DNA of 43,174 nt from Ponticaulis sp. (GTDB lineage Bacteria > Pseudomonadota > Alphaproteobacteria > Caulobacterales > Hyphomonadaceae). A program made the translations under genes and the position numbers. The notes below the pieces were generated by a model, which worked only from the letters and a program-made list of their open reading frames with translations, was not told the origin of the DNA and did not search any database. Below, piece after piece: positions 26,862-35,408 of this stretch (positions are counted from its first letter, which is position 1; each line of letters opens with the position of its first letter). The DNA is taken from contig PBNO01000018.1 in assembly GCA_002723155.1 (NCBI GenBank), forward strand, positions 1 to 43,174, read 5' to 3'.

Positions 26862-26876
26862 TTAAGGCGCTGTTAA
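26862..26876. promoter_or_regulatory. CtrA-type binding site (TTAA-N7-TTAA)
   Basis: TTAA at 26862-26865 and TTAA at 26873-26876 are separated by exactly seven bases (GGCGCTG), followed by C, matching the CtrA consensus. It lies 86-88 bp upstream of the PleC-like kinase start, within its presumed promoter. A degenerate copy (TTAA-TACCGTC-TTTA) lies at 27504-27518, upstream of the receiver gene. Pattern seen; binding is inferred. Confidence 0.55.
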
Positions 26877-26925
26877 CACTCTTATAGCTGTGAAGGAATC
26901 AGTAAGACTTTCAGGAGGCGGATGA

Positions 26926-27450
26926 TTATTTGTCAGCAGTGAGTAGCTCAGATGCTTCGTTTTCTTCGCTACGACGTTCGGGACCGCGATAGTTTTCCGA
27001 TTTGATGCGGCGTCTGTCCGGCCCGAAATAGTTGGATGTACGCACGAATGGGCGAGGGGTGTTTACGATGGAGCGAACCTTGCGGAACAGCTCTTTCGCG
27101 GTCACCGGCTTGCAGCAAAATTCGGTTACACCCGCATCGCGCGCTGCAATTACTTTCGAACGTTCCGAATAGGCTGTGAGCATGATGATTGGCACGAATG
27201 GGTTTGGGCTGTCGTCACCGGTACGCACCAGTCGTACAAAATCCGTACCGTCCAGAATTTCCATCAGATAATCGACAATGATGAAATCGATATGCTCTGA
27301 CCGTACCAGATCGAACGCTTCCGCAGCATCATTTGCTTCAAGAAAGTGAGAAATGCCGAAACCGCGAAGCAATGTCTTCACGATGGTGATCATGTGCTTG
27401 TTGTCATCGACAATCAGCACAGTCAGACGGTTCATATTTGAATTCGACAT
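26926..27450 (-). CDS. Response-regulator receiver protein with C-terminal GPDRR motifs
   Basis: A 174-aa protein with a single receiver domain (about 8-130): acidic pocket DD at 15-16, phospho-acceptor Asp60 in FIIVDYLMEILDG, Thr in IIMLTAYS and Lys in FCCKPVT. No DNA-binding or enzymatic output domain follows. The tail carries two repeats, YFGPDRRR and YRGPERRS, a motif seen in alphaproteobacterial receiver proteins and whose function I do not know. It precedes the PleC-like kinase by 151 bp on the same strand and is a plausible partner or phosphate relay. It is too divergent to be called DivK. Confidence 0.88.
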   Translation of the reverse strand: MSNSNMNRLTVLIVDDNKHMITIVKTLLRGFGISHFLEANDAAEAFDLVRSEHIDFIIVDYLMEILDGTDFVRLVRTGDDSPNPFVPIIMLTAYSERSKVIAARDAGVTEFCCKPVTAKELFRKVRSIVNTPRPFVRTSNYFGPDRRRIKSENYRGPERRSEENEASELLTADK

Positions 27451-27543
27451 AAATTGACCCGCAAGGCCTGAAACACGTGAACAGAAACCTTAGCGGGTCA
27501 AAATTAATACCGTCTTTATTATGACGATTGAGTTTTCAGTCTG

Positions 27544-30183
27544 CTAGTCCGCGAGTGCACGCTGAACGATATCCATCGCGTTTTTCGACAGGTCACACTC
27601 GCGAAGCGCTTCCAGTTCAGCGCGGGCATGTGCCTGTGCAGTCTCACTGACACGGCGCCATTGTTCGAAGGCTGTCAGCAGACGTGCAGAGAGCGCGCCG
27701 TTCAGCGGATCGACTTTGCGGACAACTTCGCCCAGCAGTTTGTAGCCTTCACCGGTTTCGCTGTGGAAGGCGACGAGATTGCCCATGGCAAACGTCGCGG
27801 CGACGGAGCGAACACGGTTCGGGTTTTTCCAGTCAAAGTCTTCATGTTCCATCAGGTGGCGCACGCGCGTGATTGCATCATCGCTTGCCTGCAGAGCCTG
27901 AACGCCAAACCACTTATCCATGACCAGAGGTGCGTGCTTCCATTTAGCTTCAAAGGCCTGAACAGCAGCTTCAAAGTCCGGTCCGCCGACATTTGAAAGC
28001 GCACGGAGCGCAGACATTGTGTCAGTCATATTTTTAGCCGCACGGAAGCAGGACAGAAGCTTGGCGCTGTGTTTGTCGCCTTCCGCAGACAGCAGATCAA
28101 TGCAGGCCGCGTAAAAGGCGCGGCGTCCAGCGGACGCTGCATCCGGTGTGAACTCACCTTCATCGGTGAGGTTCTCGTGAATGACTTCGTCAATGATCGG
28201 CCAGAGCTGCTTCAGAATGGCTGTGCGGACCAGACGCTTGGCTTCGTAAATAGCCGCAGGGTTGGCCGGCGTCATTTCCATGAACAGCTCGCCAACGCCT
28301 GGCAGTGTCAGAAGAAGCGATGCAAACGCCGGATCGCTTTCATGCGTGTCTTTGACCGCCGTCACCATCGCAGCCACCAGCTCGTCCGGAATAGACGGCG
28401 TGTCACCAGCGACAATCGTATGGGCCATTTCCAGAAGTGTTGCGCGGGCGACTGTCTGCAGCGCTTCCCACTTTGCGAACGCGTCCGTTTCAACCGTCAC
28501 GAGCTTGAGACGGTCTTCCATCGTCAGCTCGTCTTTAATGCGAACCGGCGCGCTGAAATTACGGTTTGCAGAGATAAGAGCATCTGCGGCGTTCGGTGCG
28601 AGCTGAAGTTCGGTGACCTCGTCAATCAGCAGAACGACATCTTCGTCCTGACCATCACGAGGCTCACCCGTTTCCGGATTGATCTCTGTGCCGTCAGCGG
28701 TGAATGCCGTCATGCGCAGAGGAATCGGCACCGGCTTCTTCTCTGTCTGGCCTGGCGTTGGTCCGTTGGCCTGAGTGAGGCGGAGGCGTGGGGCGTTGCT
28801 GCCCTCGACCTCAACGCGCTCAACGGTGACCGTCGGGGTGCCGGCCTGACTATACCAGGTGCGGAAGCGAGACAGGTCAAAGCCCGCAGCTTCTTCGAAG
28901 CCTTCATAGAATGCTTCAATGGTCGTGGCGGTGCCGTCATATTTTTCAAAATAGAGGTCCATGCCGCGCTTGAAGGCATCAGCACCGATATAAGTCTTCA
29001 GGGCGCGGATAAGCTCTGCACCTTTTTCATAGACGGTGGCGGTGTAGAGGTTGTCGATGGACGCATAGCGGTCCGGACGTACAGGGTGGGCAAGTGGGCC
29101 TGCATCCTCGGCAAACTGACGGCCACGCAGGCGGATCACGTCTTTAATGCGCTGAACCGGGCGCGATCGCATGTCAGCGGAGAATTCCTGATCGCGGAAA
29201 ACGGTCAGGCCTTCTTTCAGGCACAGTTGGAACCAGTCACGGCAGGTAATGCGGTTACCAGTCCAGTTATGGAAATACTCGTGGGCGACAATGCTTTCAA
29301 TCGCTTCGAAATCACCATCGGTGGCGGTCTCTGCGTTTGCCAGAACATAGGCCGAGTTGAAGATGTTGAGGCCTTTGTTTTCCATCGCGCCGAAATTGAA
29401 GTCGCGGACGGCAACAATGTTGAAGACGTCGAGGTCATACTCGCGGCCGAATGTGTCTTCGTCCCACTTCATGGAGCGCTTCAGGCTGTCCATCGCGTAA
29501 GCGGCACGTTCAGCGTCGCCCTTATCAACGAAGATAGACAGCGCAACTTCCTTACCGGACATGGTGATGAAGTGGTCAGTGAAGACGTCATAGTCGCCGC
29601 CGCAGAGCGCGAAGAGGTAAGACGGCTTCGGGTGCGGATCATCCCACTCGGCATAGTGGCGCGTTTCGTCGATCGCGCCAGCTTCACCCGGATTTCCGTT
29701 AGAGAGCAGTGTTGGTGCAAACTCTACGTCGGCTTCGATGCGGACCGAGAAAGTAGACATGACGTCCGGACGGTCCGGCCAATATGTAATGCGGCGGAAG
29801 CCTTCAGCTTCGCACTGTGTGCAGAAGCGGCCGCCAGACATGTAAAGTCCCGAGAGTTCGGTGTTCTTTTCCGGAGAGATCCAGACTTCGGTGGTGAGTT
29901 CAAATTCATCCGGCAGGGCGTGCAGCGTCATGCCGGTTTCAGTGAACTCGACCTGATGGTCTTCGGCAGGCGTGCCGTTGATCAGGATTTTGCCCGTCTC
30001 TTCGAAAGCAACGCCGTCCAGAACCATGCTGTCGCCCGGTTCGCCGGTACGCTTCACCTGCATGGTGGACAGAACGTGCGTACGAGCTGTGTCCAGCTGG
30101 AAAACGAGACGGACGTTCGGAATCTCGAATGGATAAGGCTTATAGTCCTGCAGAAGGACTGGTGGTGGCGTGTCAGTGCGCAT
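27544..30183 (-). CDS. pepN: Aminopeptidase N (M1 family)
   Basis: An 879-aa cytosolic zinc aminopeptidase of the PepN class, near the E. coli length of 870. The substrate N-terminus motif GAMENK is at 265-270. The zinc motif HEYFHNW has H301, E302 and H305, with the third ligand E324 in LCLKEGLTV. The N-terminal beta domain and the long C-terminal helical region (from about 560) are as in PepN. The start ATG at 30183 has GGAG 7 nt upstream. It removes N-terminal residues in peptide turnover. The gene stands alone on the minus strand. Confidence 0.96.
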   Translation of the reverse strand: MRTDTPPPVLLQDYKPYPFEIPNVRLVFQLDTARTHVLSTMQVKRTGEPGDSMVLDGVAFEETGKILINGTPAEDHQVEFTETGMTLHALPDEFELTTEVWISPEKNTELSGLYMSGGRFCTQCEAEGFRRITYWPDRPDVMSTFSVRIEADVEFAPTLLSNGNPGEAGAIDETRHYAEWDDPHPKPSYLFALCGGDYDVFTDHFITMSGKEVALSIFVDKGDAERAAYAMDSLKRSMKWDEDTFGREYDLDVFNIVAVRDFNFGAMENKGLNIFNSAYVLANAETATDGDFEAIESIVAHEYFHNWTGNRITCRDWFQLCLKEGLTVFRDQEFSADMRSRPVQRIKDVIRLRGRQFAEDAGPLAHPVRPDRYASIDNLYTATVYEKGAELIRALKTYIGADAFKRGMDLYFEKYDGTATTIEAFYEGFEEAAGFDLSRFRTWYSQAGTPTVTVERVEVEGSNAPRLRLTQANGPTPGQTEKKPVPIPLRMTAFTADGTEINPETGEPRDGQDEDVVLLIDEVTELQLAPNAADALISANRNFSAPVRIKDELTMEDRLKLVTVETDAFAKWEALQTVARATLLEMAHTIVAGDTPSIPDELVAAMVTAVKDTHESDPAFASLLLTLPGVGELFMEMTPANPAAIYEAKRLVRTAILKQLWPIIDEVIHENLTDEGEFTPDAASAGRRAFYAACIDLLSAEGDKHSAKLLSCFRAAKNMTDTMSALRALSNVGGPDFEAAVQAFEAKWKHAPLVMDKWFGVQALQASDDAITRVRHLMEHEDFDWKNPNRVRSVAATFAMGNLVAFHSETGEGYKLLGEVVRKVDPLNGALSARLLTAFEQWRRVSETAQAHARAELEALRECDLSKNAMDIVQRALAD

Positions 30184-30271
30184 GTCGGCTCCGATGAAAT
30201 TTTCTGGCCCTAATCTAAGGCGTGAGTTGGCATGCCGAAAGGTGTCGAGGGCTTAAAAGTGCGAGAAGTTC

Positions 30272-30730
30272 TCAATTCTCTGCGGGGCAGGGCGAAAACG
30301 TCCAGCGTGCAGGTCTGGACCCGTCTGCCAGCGAGATGGTTGCAGTCAGTTGATCTGCGTCGCGCGTGTATTGAATGCGCTGCGGATAATCATGGTCAGG
30401 ATTTTCAAATGTGATTGTTGTCTCGTCTCGCTCTGTTTCGAAAAACACTTGAGCGGATTGTCCAACTGGCTCGGCGAGCAGCAGGAACTCGGTTGCCACC
30501 GGTGATATGGTCAGTTTTTCGGTGATTTGAGGCCCATCGGCTCCGGGGCGTCTGCCTTCTCCCCAAATAACAGAGGGATAGTCGGCAATGACCCACTCTT
30601 CCTGCATACCGTGCTCGGACTGCCAGCAGCCCAGCATCCATGACAGCGTTTGAGACGCGCTGACCTCTGTTGAGCCGTGGGCGCAGGACGCGAGCATTAC
30701 ACCCGACAGAACAAGAAATCGGATTGGCAT
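30272..30730 (-). CDS. Small lipoprotein of unknown function (DUF6265-like)
   Basis: A 152-aa predicted lipoprotein: short signal (IRFLVLSGVMLASC) with Cys at the end of a lipobox (LASC, about residue 16). The body begins with SWMLGCWQSEHGMQEEW and has alternating beta-like stretches (KLTISPVATEFLLLAE, TTITFENPDHDYPQRI, DQLTATIS). The WxxGxW and EEW pattern recalls the DUF6265 family, but this is recognition by eye. The ATG at 30730 is preferred to the upstream ATG because GGGGGAT lies 7 nt before it. No function can be given. Confidence 0.65.
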   Translation of the reverse strand: MPIRFLVLSGVMLASCAHGSTEVSASQTLSWMLGCWQSEHGMQEEWVIADYPSVIWGEGRRPGADGPQITEKLTISPVATEFLLLAEPVGQSAQVFFETERDETTITFENPDHDYPQRIQYTRDADQLTATISLADGSRPARWTFSPCPAEN

Positions 30731-30803
30731 GTCGCATCCCCCAGCAATCTGAACCAGTTGATCAGATTGCATGCTTTACGCGGGGCTGGCAACGATACGG
30801 TAG

Positions 30804-31373
30804 TTACTCTGCCGCTTCAGCAGGTAGCTTGTCCGGCACGTCGTAAACGTCACGCAGAATGTAGATGCCGGTGCGTGCCAGTTCGCGAACTTCAGCACTT
30901 GCATTCTCCGGAGCGTCAGACACCTGATCCACGAGAGATTTCAGAAGCTTCAGCATTTGCGGGCTGTTAGAGATCAGGCGGGCCTGATACTCGATTTTCT
31001 CCGGATCGCGGTCATATTCCGCGCCGGGTACGCGCCAGCCGCCCCAGTCGTTTTCGTCTGTGACGACAACGGGGAAGGTGCCCGGGAATGGATGATGTGA
31101 ATTGTCATCATCAGCGCCCCAGCGGCTTTTCGCGCGGCAAACCCGCCAGTTTTCCATCAGCATCGCGTCAGATTGTGACTGGCGTTTTTCCAGCTTGTCT
31201 TCAGCGACAAGGTCGTTTGCAGAGAACTCACGACCCAGACCGACATCGTAATGAACGCGCAGCGGCTCATCCATGCCCTTAACCCATTGCGGGATTACAC
31301 GTTCGACAATTGCCCAGGTGCCTACAGGTTTCACGTAGACTTTCTGGTTTTTATGGAACAGGGCCTTAGCCAT
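30804..31373 (-). CDS. Unrecognised conserved-type cytosolic protein
   Basis: A 189-aa soluble protein without signal peptide or membrane segment. Its N-terminal 50 residues (FHKNQKVYVKPVGTWAIVERVIPQW, then RVHYDVGLGREF) look like a small SH3/KOW-type barrel. The middle holds WRVCRAKSRWG, HPFPGTFPVVVT and WGGWRVPGAEYDRDP, unusually rich in Trp. The C-terminus is helical and acidic. I do not recognise the family. The frame opens at an upstream ATG (31400), but GGAGG lies inside that extension, 11 nt before ATG 31373, so the shorter start is chosen. Confidence 0.7.
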   Translation of the reverse strand: MAKALFHKNQKVYVKPVGTWAIVERVIPQWVKGMDEPLRVHYDVGLGREFSANDLVAEDKLEKRQSQSDAMLMENWRVCRAKSRWGADDDNSHHPFPGTFPVVVTDENDWGGWRVPGAEYDRDPEKIEYQARLISNSPQMLKLLKSLVDQVSDAPENASAEVRELARTGIYILRDVYDVPDKLPAEAAE

Positions 31374-31563
31374 TGCGTCATCATCCTCCAACTTTGCCAC
31401 ACTATGGTCTGAAGGTCGTTAGATTACGGTGAATACAAACAATCAAAATCCTTCGGACTTGCCGTAACGACAGGACTTTTCTCGATTGAAAGGGCTGATA
31501 ACCTCTCTGCAAAACAGGCGACGCCAATGCATGCTTCGCCGCTAAAGGTAGAGAGGAGACGCC

Positions 31564-32679
31564 ATGAATTTCGACTTTTCGGAAGATCAGAAATTTCTGG
31601 GTGATCAGGCGCGAAAGTATCTGAGCGAACAATGCACCACGGCAGAAGTCCGCAAAGTGCTGAATGATGATGGCATGGCCTGCCATGAGAGCCTATGGAG
31701 CGGCATTGCTGAAATGGGCTGGCTGGGTACGGCCATTCCCGAAGAGTATGGCGGGCTTGGGCTCGGTATGCTGGAACTGTGCGTGCTGGCGGAGGAAATC
31801 GGCCGTGCTCTGGCGCCAGTGCCATTCTCTTCTACCGTTTACATGCTTGCGGAGGCTCTGAAGCTTGGCGGTTCCGAAGCTCAGAAGCAGGCGCTCCTGC
31901 CAGAGATTGCTGCGGGCAAGGTGATTGGCGCCTATGCATCTTCAGAAGGTCCGGGCGCACCAGACCTCTCAGCTCTGAAAACGACGTTTGACGGTAACAA
32001 GCTGAACGGCACAAAAATTCCGGTGCTGGACGGCGATATCGCAACCCATGCGCTGGTGACGGCTGCTGAGAATGGCGGTGTGTCTCTGGTTCTGGTTGAT
32101 CTCAATCAGGCGGGTGTGAAGCGGACTGTGGTTAAAACACTGGACCCGACACGTTCCCACGCAGAGCTCGAATTCACCGATGTAGCCGGTGAGCGTATTG
32201 GCGAAGCGGGGCAGGCTGGCCCGTTGATTGATAAGCTGATGGACCGTGCGGCGGTTCTTGTCGCTTTCGAACAAACTGGCGGTGCAGACCGCGCGGTTGA
32301 GATGGCGACAGACTACGCCAAGTCCCGTTATGCGTTCGGTCGTCCGATCGGTGGTTATCAGGCGATCAAGCATAAGCTGGCTGATGGTTGGGTGAAAAAT
32401 CAGGTTGCCCGATCTAACGCGTATTATGGCGCATGGGCGCTCTCTACAGATGCTGACGAGCTGCCTGAAGCGGCTGCAGCAGCACGCGTAGCGGCAAGCG
32501 AGGCCTTCTGGTTCGCATCGAAGGAAAACATCCAGACTCATGGTGGCATGGGCTTCACGTGGGAAGTCGACTGCCACCTCTTCTACCGACGCGCAAAACT
32601 GCTCGCGGTGCAGGTCGGTTCGCCGAAAATCTGGAAAGAGAAACTTATCAGCGCGCTTGAAAACAAAGCTGCCGCGTAA
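31564..32679 (+). CDS. Acyl-CoA dehydrogenase, first subunit of a probable heteromeric pair
   Basis: A 371-aa acyl-CoA dehydrogenase. The N-terminal part has IPEEYGGLGLGMLELCVLAEEIGRALAPVP; the central part is weak for the usual TEP-x-AGSD motif (YASSEGPGAPDLSA). The C-terminal domain has RYAFGRPIGGYQAIKHKLAD and IQTHGGMGFTWEVDCHLFYRRAK. The position of the isovaleryl-type catalytic Glu is Asp here (MDRAAVLVAFEQ), and the C-terminal YEGT position is VQVGS. Such chains pair with a second dehydrogenase, as in the FadE28-FadE29 heterotetramers of steroid side-chain catabolism. The partner starts 14 bp downstream. RBS: GAGAGGAG before the ATG. Confidence 0.88.
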   Translation: MNFDFSEDQKFLGDQARKYLSEQCTTAEVRKVLNDDGMACHESLWSGIAEMGWLGTAIPEEYGGLGLGMLELCVLAEEIGRALAPVPFSSTVYMLAEALKLGGSEAQKQALLPEIAAGKVIGAYASSEGPGAPDLSALKTTFDGNKLNGTKIPVLDGDIATHALVTAAENGGVSLVLVDLNQAGVKRTVVKTLDPTRSHAELEFTDVAGERIGEAGQAGPLIDKLMDRAAVLVAFEQTGGADRAVEMATDYAKSRYAFGRPIGGYQAIKHKLADGWVKNQVARSNAYYGAWALSTDADELPEAAAAARVAASEAFWFASKENIQTHGGMGFTWEVDCHLFYRRAKLLAVQVGSPKIWKEKLISALENKAAA

Positions 32680-32693
32680 GGGAGGGACACAAA

Positions 32694-33893
32694 ATGGATT
32701 TCAACGATACGCCAGAAGAAGCAGCGTTCCGCGCAGAGGCCCGCGCCTTTCTCAAAGCCAATCTGCCTGAGAAGAAGCAAGCCGGTGGACGTGAGCGCGG
32801 TGAGGAATTTCTGAAGCGCGCGAAAGCGTGGCAGAAAACCAAAGCACAAGGCGGCTTTGCCCAGATTACATGGCCTAAAGCTGTAGGTGGCCGCGGCGGC
32901 ACACCTATGCAGCAGGTTATCTGGAATCAGGAAGAATCGTCATTTGCAGCGCCGACTGGGCCATTCCAGATCGGTCTTGGTATGTGCATCCCGACAGTGA
33001 TCGCATTCGGCTCTGACGAGCATAAAAAGCGTTATGTGCCGAAGGCTCTGATCGGTGAGGAAATCTGGTGTCAGCTCTTCTCAGAGCCGGCAGCAGGCTC
33101 TGACGTTGCAGGCCTGAAAACGCGTGCAGTTCGTGATGGGGATGACTGGGTAATCAATGGTCAGAAGGTCTGGACGACCGGCGCCCAGTTCTCTGACTAT
33201 GGCATTCTTCTGACCCGAACGGACCCGAGCGTTCCAAAGCATAAGGGCCTGACAATGTTCATCGTGAACATGAAAGACCCTGGCGTTGAAGTACGTCCGA
33301 TCCACCAGGCATCCGGTGGACGCGAGTTCAACGAAGTCTATTTCACGGACGTTCGTATTCCGGATTCAGATCGCCTCGGTGAAGTCGGTGCGGGCTGGAA
33401 AGTCGCGCTGGTTACGCTGATGAATGAGCGTCTGGCGGTGGGCGGGTCACCGGGCCCTGACTATGATGAGATCATGAAGTTTGGCACGGAAATGGGGCTG
33501 ATGTCTGATCAGGCATTCCGTGAGAAACTGGCCGACTGGTACATTCAGGCGCAAGGCTACAAGCTGACCAAGTTCCGCACTCAGACAGCGCTTTCGCGAG
33601 GGGATACGCCGGGGCCGGAAAACTCCATCGGTAAAATCCTCACAGCGAACCAGCTGCAGGACATCTGTAATTCCGGCATTGAGCTGCAGGACCATTACGG
33701 CCTCATCAATGATGAGGAACTGGCACCAATGAAGGCGATCTTCCAGTCGAGCTTTATGTGGGCGCCGGGCCTGCGTATTGCGGGTGGTACGGATGAAATC
33801 CTGAAGAACATCATCGCTGAACGGGTCCTTGGTCTGCCGCAGGATGTCCGCGTTGATAAGGATATTGCTTTCGACCAGATGAAGTCAGGTTGA
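32694..33893 (+). CDS. Acyl-CoA dehydrogenase, second subunit of a probable heteromeric pair
   Basis: A 399-aa acyl-CoA dehydrogenase with a well-preserved active site region. QLFSEPAAGSDVAGLKTRA, VWTTGAQFSDYGILLTRTD and NERLAVGG are present, the last placing a Glu at the isovaleryl-type catalytic position. RIAGGTDEILKNIIAERVLGLP closes it. The N-terminal ITWPKAVGGRGGTPMQQVIWNQEE and overall length fit the FadE29/FadE26-like class, which works with a partner chain. The preceding gene, 14 bp away, is the natural partner. Substrate unknown: a branched or cyclic side-chain acyl-CoA is typical for this class. GGAGGG lies before the ATG, and a strong terminator follows. Confidence 0.92.
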   Translation: MDFNDTPEEAAFRAEARAFLKANLPEKKQAGGRERGEEFLKRAKAWQKTKAQGGFAQITWPKAVGGRGGTPMQQVIWNQEESSFAAPTGPFQIGLGMCIPTVIAFGSDEHKKRYVPKALIGEEIWCQLFSEPAAGSDVAGLKTRAVRDGDDWVINGQKVWTTGAQFSDYGILLTRTDPSVPKHKGLTMFIVNMKDPGVEVRPIHQASGGREFNEVYFTDVRIPDSDRLGEVGAGWKVALVTLMNERLAVGGSPGPDYDEIMKFGTEMGLMSDQAFREKLADWYIQAQGYKLTKFRTQTALSRGDTPGPENSIGKILTANQLQDICNSGIELQDHYGLINDEELAPMKAIFQSSFMWAPGLRIAGGTDEILKNIIAERVLGLPQDVRVDKDIAFDQMKSG

Positions 33894-33904
33894 CCGGCAA
33901 AACG

Positions 33905-33934
33905 AAAAAGAGCGCCTCACGGGCGCTCTTTTCA
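33905..33934. terminator. Bidirectional terminator
   Basis: AAAGAGCGCC (33907-33916), loop TCACG and GGCGCTCTTT (33922-33931) form a 10-bp stem. It has A's upstream and T's downstream, between the convergent acyl-CoA dehydrogenase and PilZ genes. Confidence 0.88.
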
Positions 33935-33957
33935 GTTTGTCGGCGAGACGAAAACGA

Positions 33958-34284
33958 TCAGTTGATCATTTCTACGCCGAAGTCTGTTCGGTCCTGCCAG
34001 ACGATGCGGCCGAATCCCTTAATTGAAAGATCAGGTACGCGAAGCTGGATTATTTCTGGCAGTGTTTCGTGAGACTGAAAGCGAATACGCAGCCCGGAAG
34101 GACTGTGGTCCACGACGATGCCACGAACCTTATAGCCGCCATCTGTCGTGATGTGTGCTTCCTTGTAAGAGTTCACACGTTGCTCGCGCGGCAGTACAGC
34201 ACGTAGTGGTTCCTCAGGCTCCCGTTCAGGGAGTGCATCAATCTCGTCTTCTTCGTGTTTTTTATTCTTAAACAGTCCGAACAT
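33958..34284 (-). CDS. PilZ-domain protein
   Basis: A 108-aa protein with an acidic N-terminal tail (KHEEDEIDALPEREPEEP) and one PilZ domain. The cyclic-di-GMP binding motifs are present in degenerate form: R33EQR36 for the RxxxR and D59HSPSG64 for the D/N-x-S-x-x-G, so binding is likely. The domain ends in GRIVWQDRTDFGVEMIN, a standard PilZ close. A stand-alone PilZ protein would act as a c-di-GMP-responsive adaptor; the target is not evident from its neighbours. Confidence 0.88.
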   Translation of the reverse strand: MFGLFKNKKHEEDEIDALPEREPEEPLRAVLPREQRVNSYKEAHITTDGGYKVRGIVVDHSPSGLRIRFQSHETLPEIIQLRVPDLSIKGFGRIVWQDRTDFGVEMIN

Positions 34285-34385
34285 TTCCGATCACCCATTT
34301 CACCTCAGCCTGAAATTAGCCTAATCAGATTTTGTTTTAGTTACTAAAGACGTCAAAATTTTCGCGGGGAGGCGATATAACCAGT

Positions 34386-35357
34386 ATGTCAGTCGAGTTT
34401 CAGAATGTGCCGGTAAACGGCGTAAACTACCGCGTGGCCGTAGAAGGCAAGGGCCCTTTGGTGCTTATGGTCCACGGCTTTCCGGAGAGCTGGTATTCCT
34501 GGCGCCATCAAATCCCTGTGATCGCACAGGCTGGCTTTAAGGCCGCTGCAGTGGATGTGCTCGGTTATGGCGGCTCAGATAAACCGCATGAGATCGAGCG
34601 GTATTCCATGCAAAATCTGGCTAGTGACATGGCGGAAATCGCTAAAGCACTCTCGGATGATGGACAGGCGATTGTGCTCGGCCATGACTGGGGTGCGCCG
34701 ATAGCGTGGAATTCTGCTCTGTTGCATCCGGATGTGTTCAGAGCGGTGGGCGCTCTCTCAGTGCCTTACTCGCCGCCCGGTGAGCGTATGTTCCTCGATG
34801 TCATGGATGACGTTTTCACCAAAAGAGGCCTGTTTTTCTACCAGATTTACTTCCAGAAGCAGGGCGTTGCAGAAGCCGAGCTGGAGCGTGATCCGCGCGA
34901 TACGATCCGCCGTTTCTATTATGCAGTTTCCGGTGATGCGCCTGATGGAACCTGGCCGAAGGACAAGCCGAATACATTGGGTATGCTGGACCGCCTGCCA
35001 GATCCTGATCCGTTTCCGGCATGGCTCTCAGATGAAGACATCGACTATTATGAAGCGGAATTCAAATCGTCGGGCTTTCACGGACCGCTCAACCGGTATC
35101 GAAACCATCCGCGCGACCATGAATACCTGCGCTCACGCGACGATCTGAATATCTATCAGCCAGCACTATTCATTGGCGGCGACCGGGATCTCGTCCTTAA
35201 AATGCTGCCTGGCGTCGATGTTGTGGAGCGTATGCGCAAATACGTTCCAAACCTGCAGACCGGTGTCGTGCTGGAAGGTGTGGGCCACTGGACGCAGCAA
35301 GAACGCCCTGACGCGGTGAATGATCTTCTGGTCGACTGGCTGACGAAGCAGGTCTGA
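34386..35357 (+). CDS. Alpha/beta-hydrolase, probable epoxide hydrolase
   Basis: A 323-aa alpha/beta-hydrolase of the soluble epoxide hydrolase class. The oxyanion motif HGFPESWYSWRHQ (30-42) and nucleophile GHDWG with Asp101 are typical. An Asp in GGDRDL and His301 in GVGHWTQQERP complete the triad. A cap domain with Tyr-rich FFYQIYFQ and RRFYYAV likely supplies the epoxide-polarising tyrosines. Haloalkane dehalogenases share the Asp nucleophile, but HGFPESW and the C-terminal motif favour epoxide hydrolase. The physiological substrate is unknown. GGAGG lies about 13 nt upstream of the ATG. Confidence 0.88.
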   Translation: MSVEFQNVPVNGVNYRVAVEGKGPLVLMVHGFPESWYSWRHQIPVIAQAGFKAAAVDVLGYGGSDKPHEIERYSMQNLASDMAEIAKALSDDGQAIVLGHDWGAPIAWNSALLHPDVFRAVGALSVPYSPPGERMFLDVMDDVFTKRGLFFYQIYFQKQGVAEAELERDPRDTIRRFYYAVSGDAPDGTWPKDKPNTLGMLDRLPDPDPFPAWLSDEDIDYYEAEFKSSGFHGPLNRYRNHPRDHEYLRSRDDLNIYQPALFIGGDRDLVLKMLPGVDVVERMRKYVPNLQTGVVLEGVGHWTQQERPDAVNDLLVDWLTKQV

Positions 35358-35363
35358 CGATCT

Positions 35364-35408
35364 GGTCTTATAGGCTGCTCGTCAGAAGGCTTTGGCGAGC
35401 AGCAGACC
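35364..35408. terminator. Hairpin at the convergent ends of the epoxide hydrolase and MAPEG genes
   Basis: GCTGCTCG (35374-35381) pairs with CGAGCAGC (35396-35403). The pairing extends through GGTCT (35364-35368) with AGACC (35404-35408) across a 5-nt bulge. The hairpin overlaps the last codons of the MAPEG gene. No clear T-run follows, so a terminator or 3'-end stabiliser role is a guess. Confidence 0.4.

Noticed and set aside
28069-30213. Long open frame antisense to pepN
   Set aside because: It mirrors pepN codon for codon and has no recognisable domain; the minus-strand PepN motifs are unambiguous. The same applies to the long frames antisense to pccA (21806-23071) and to the helicase gene (37406-38440).
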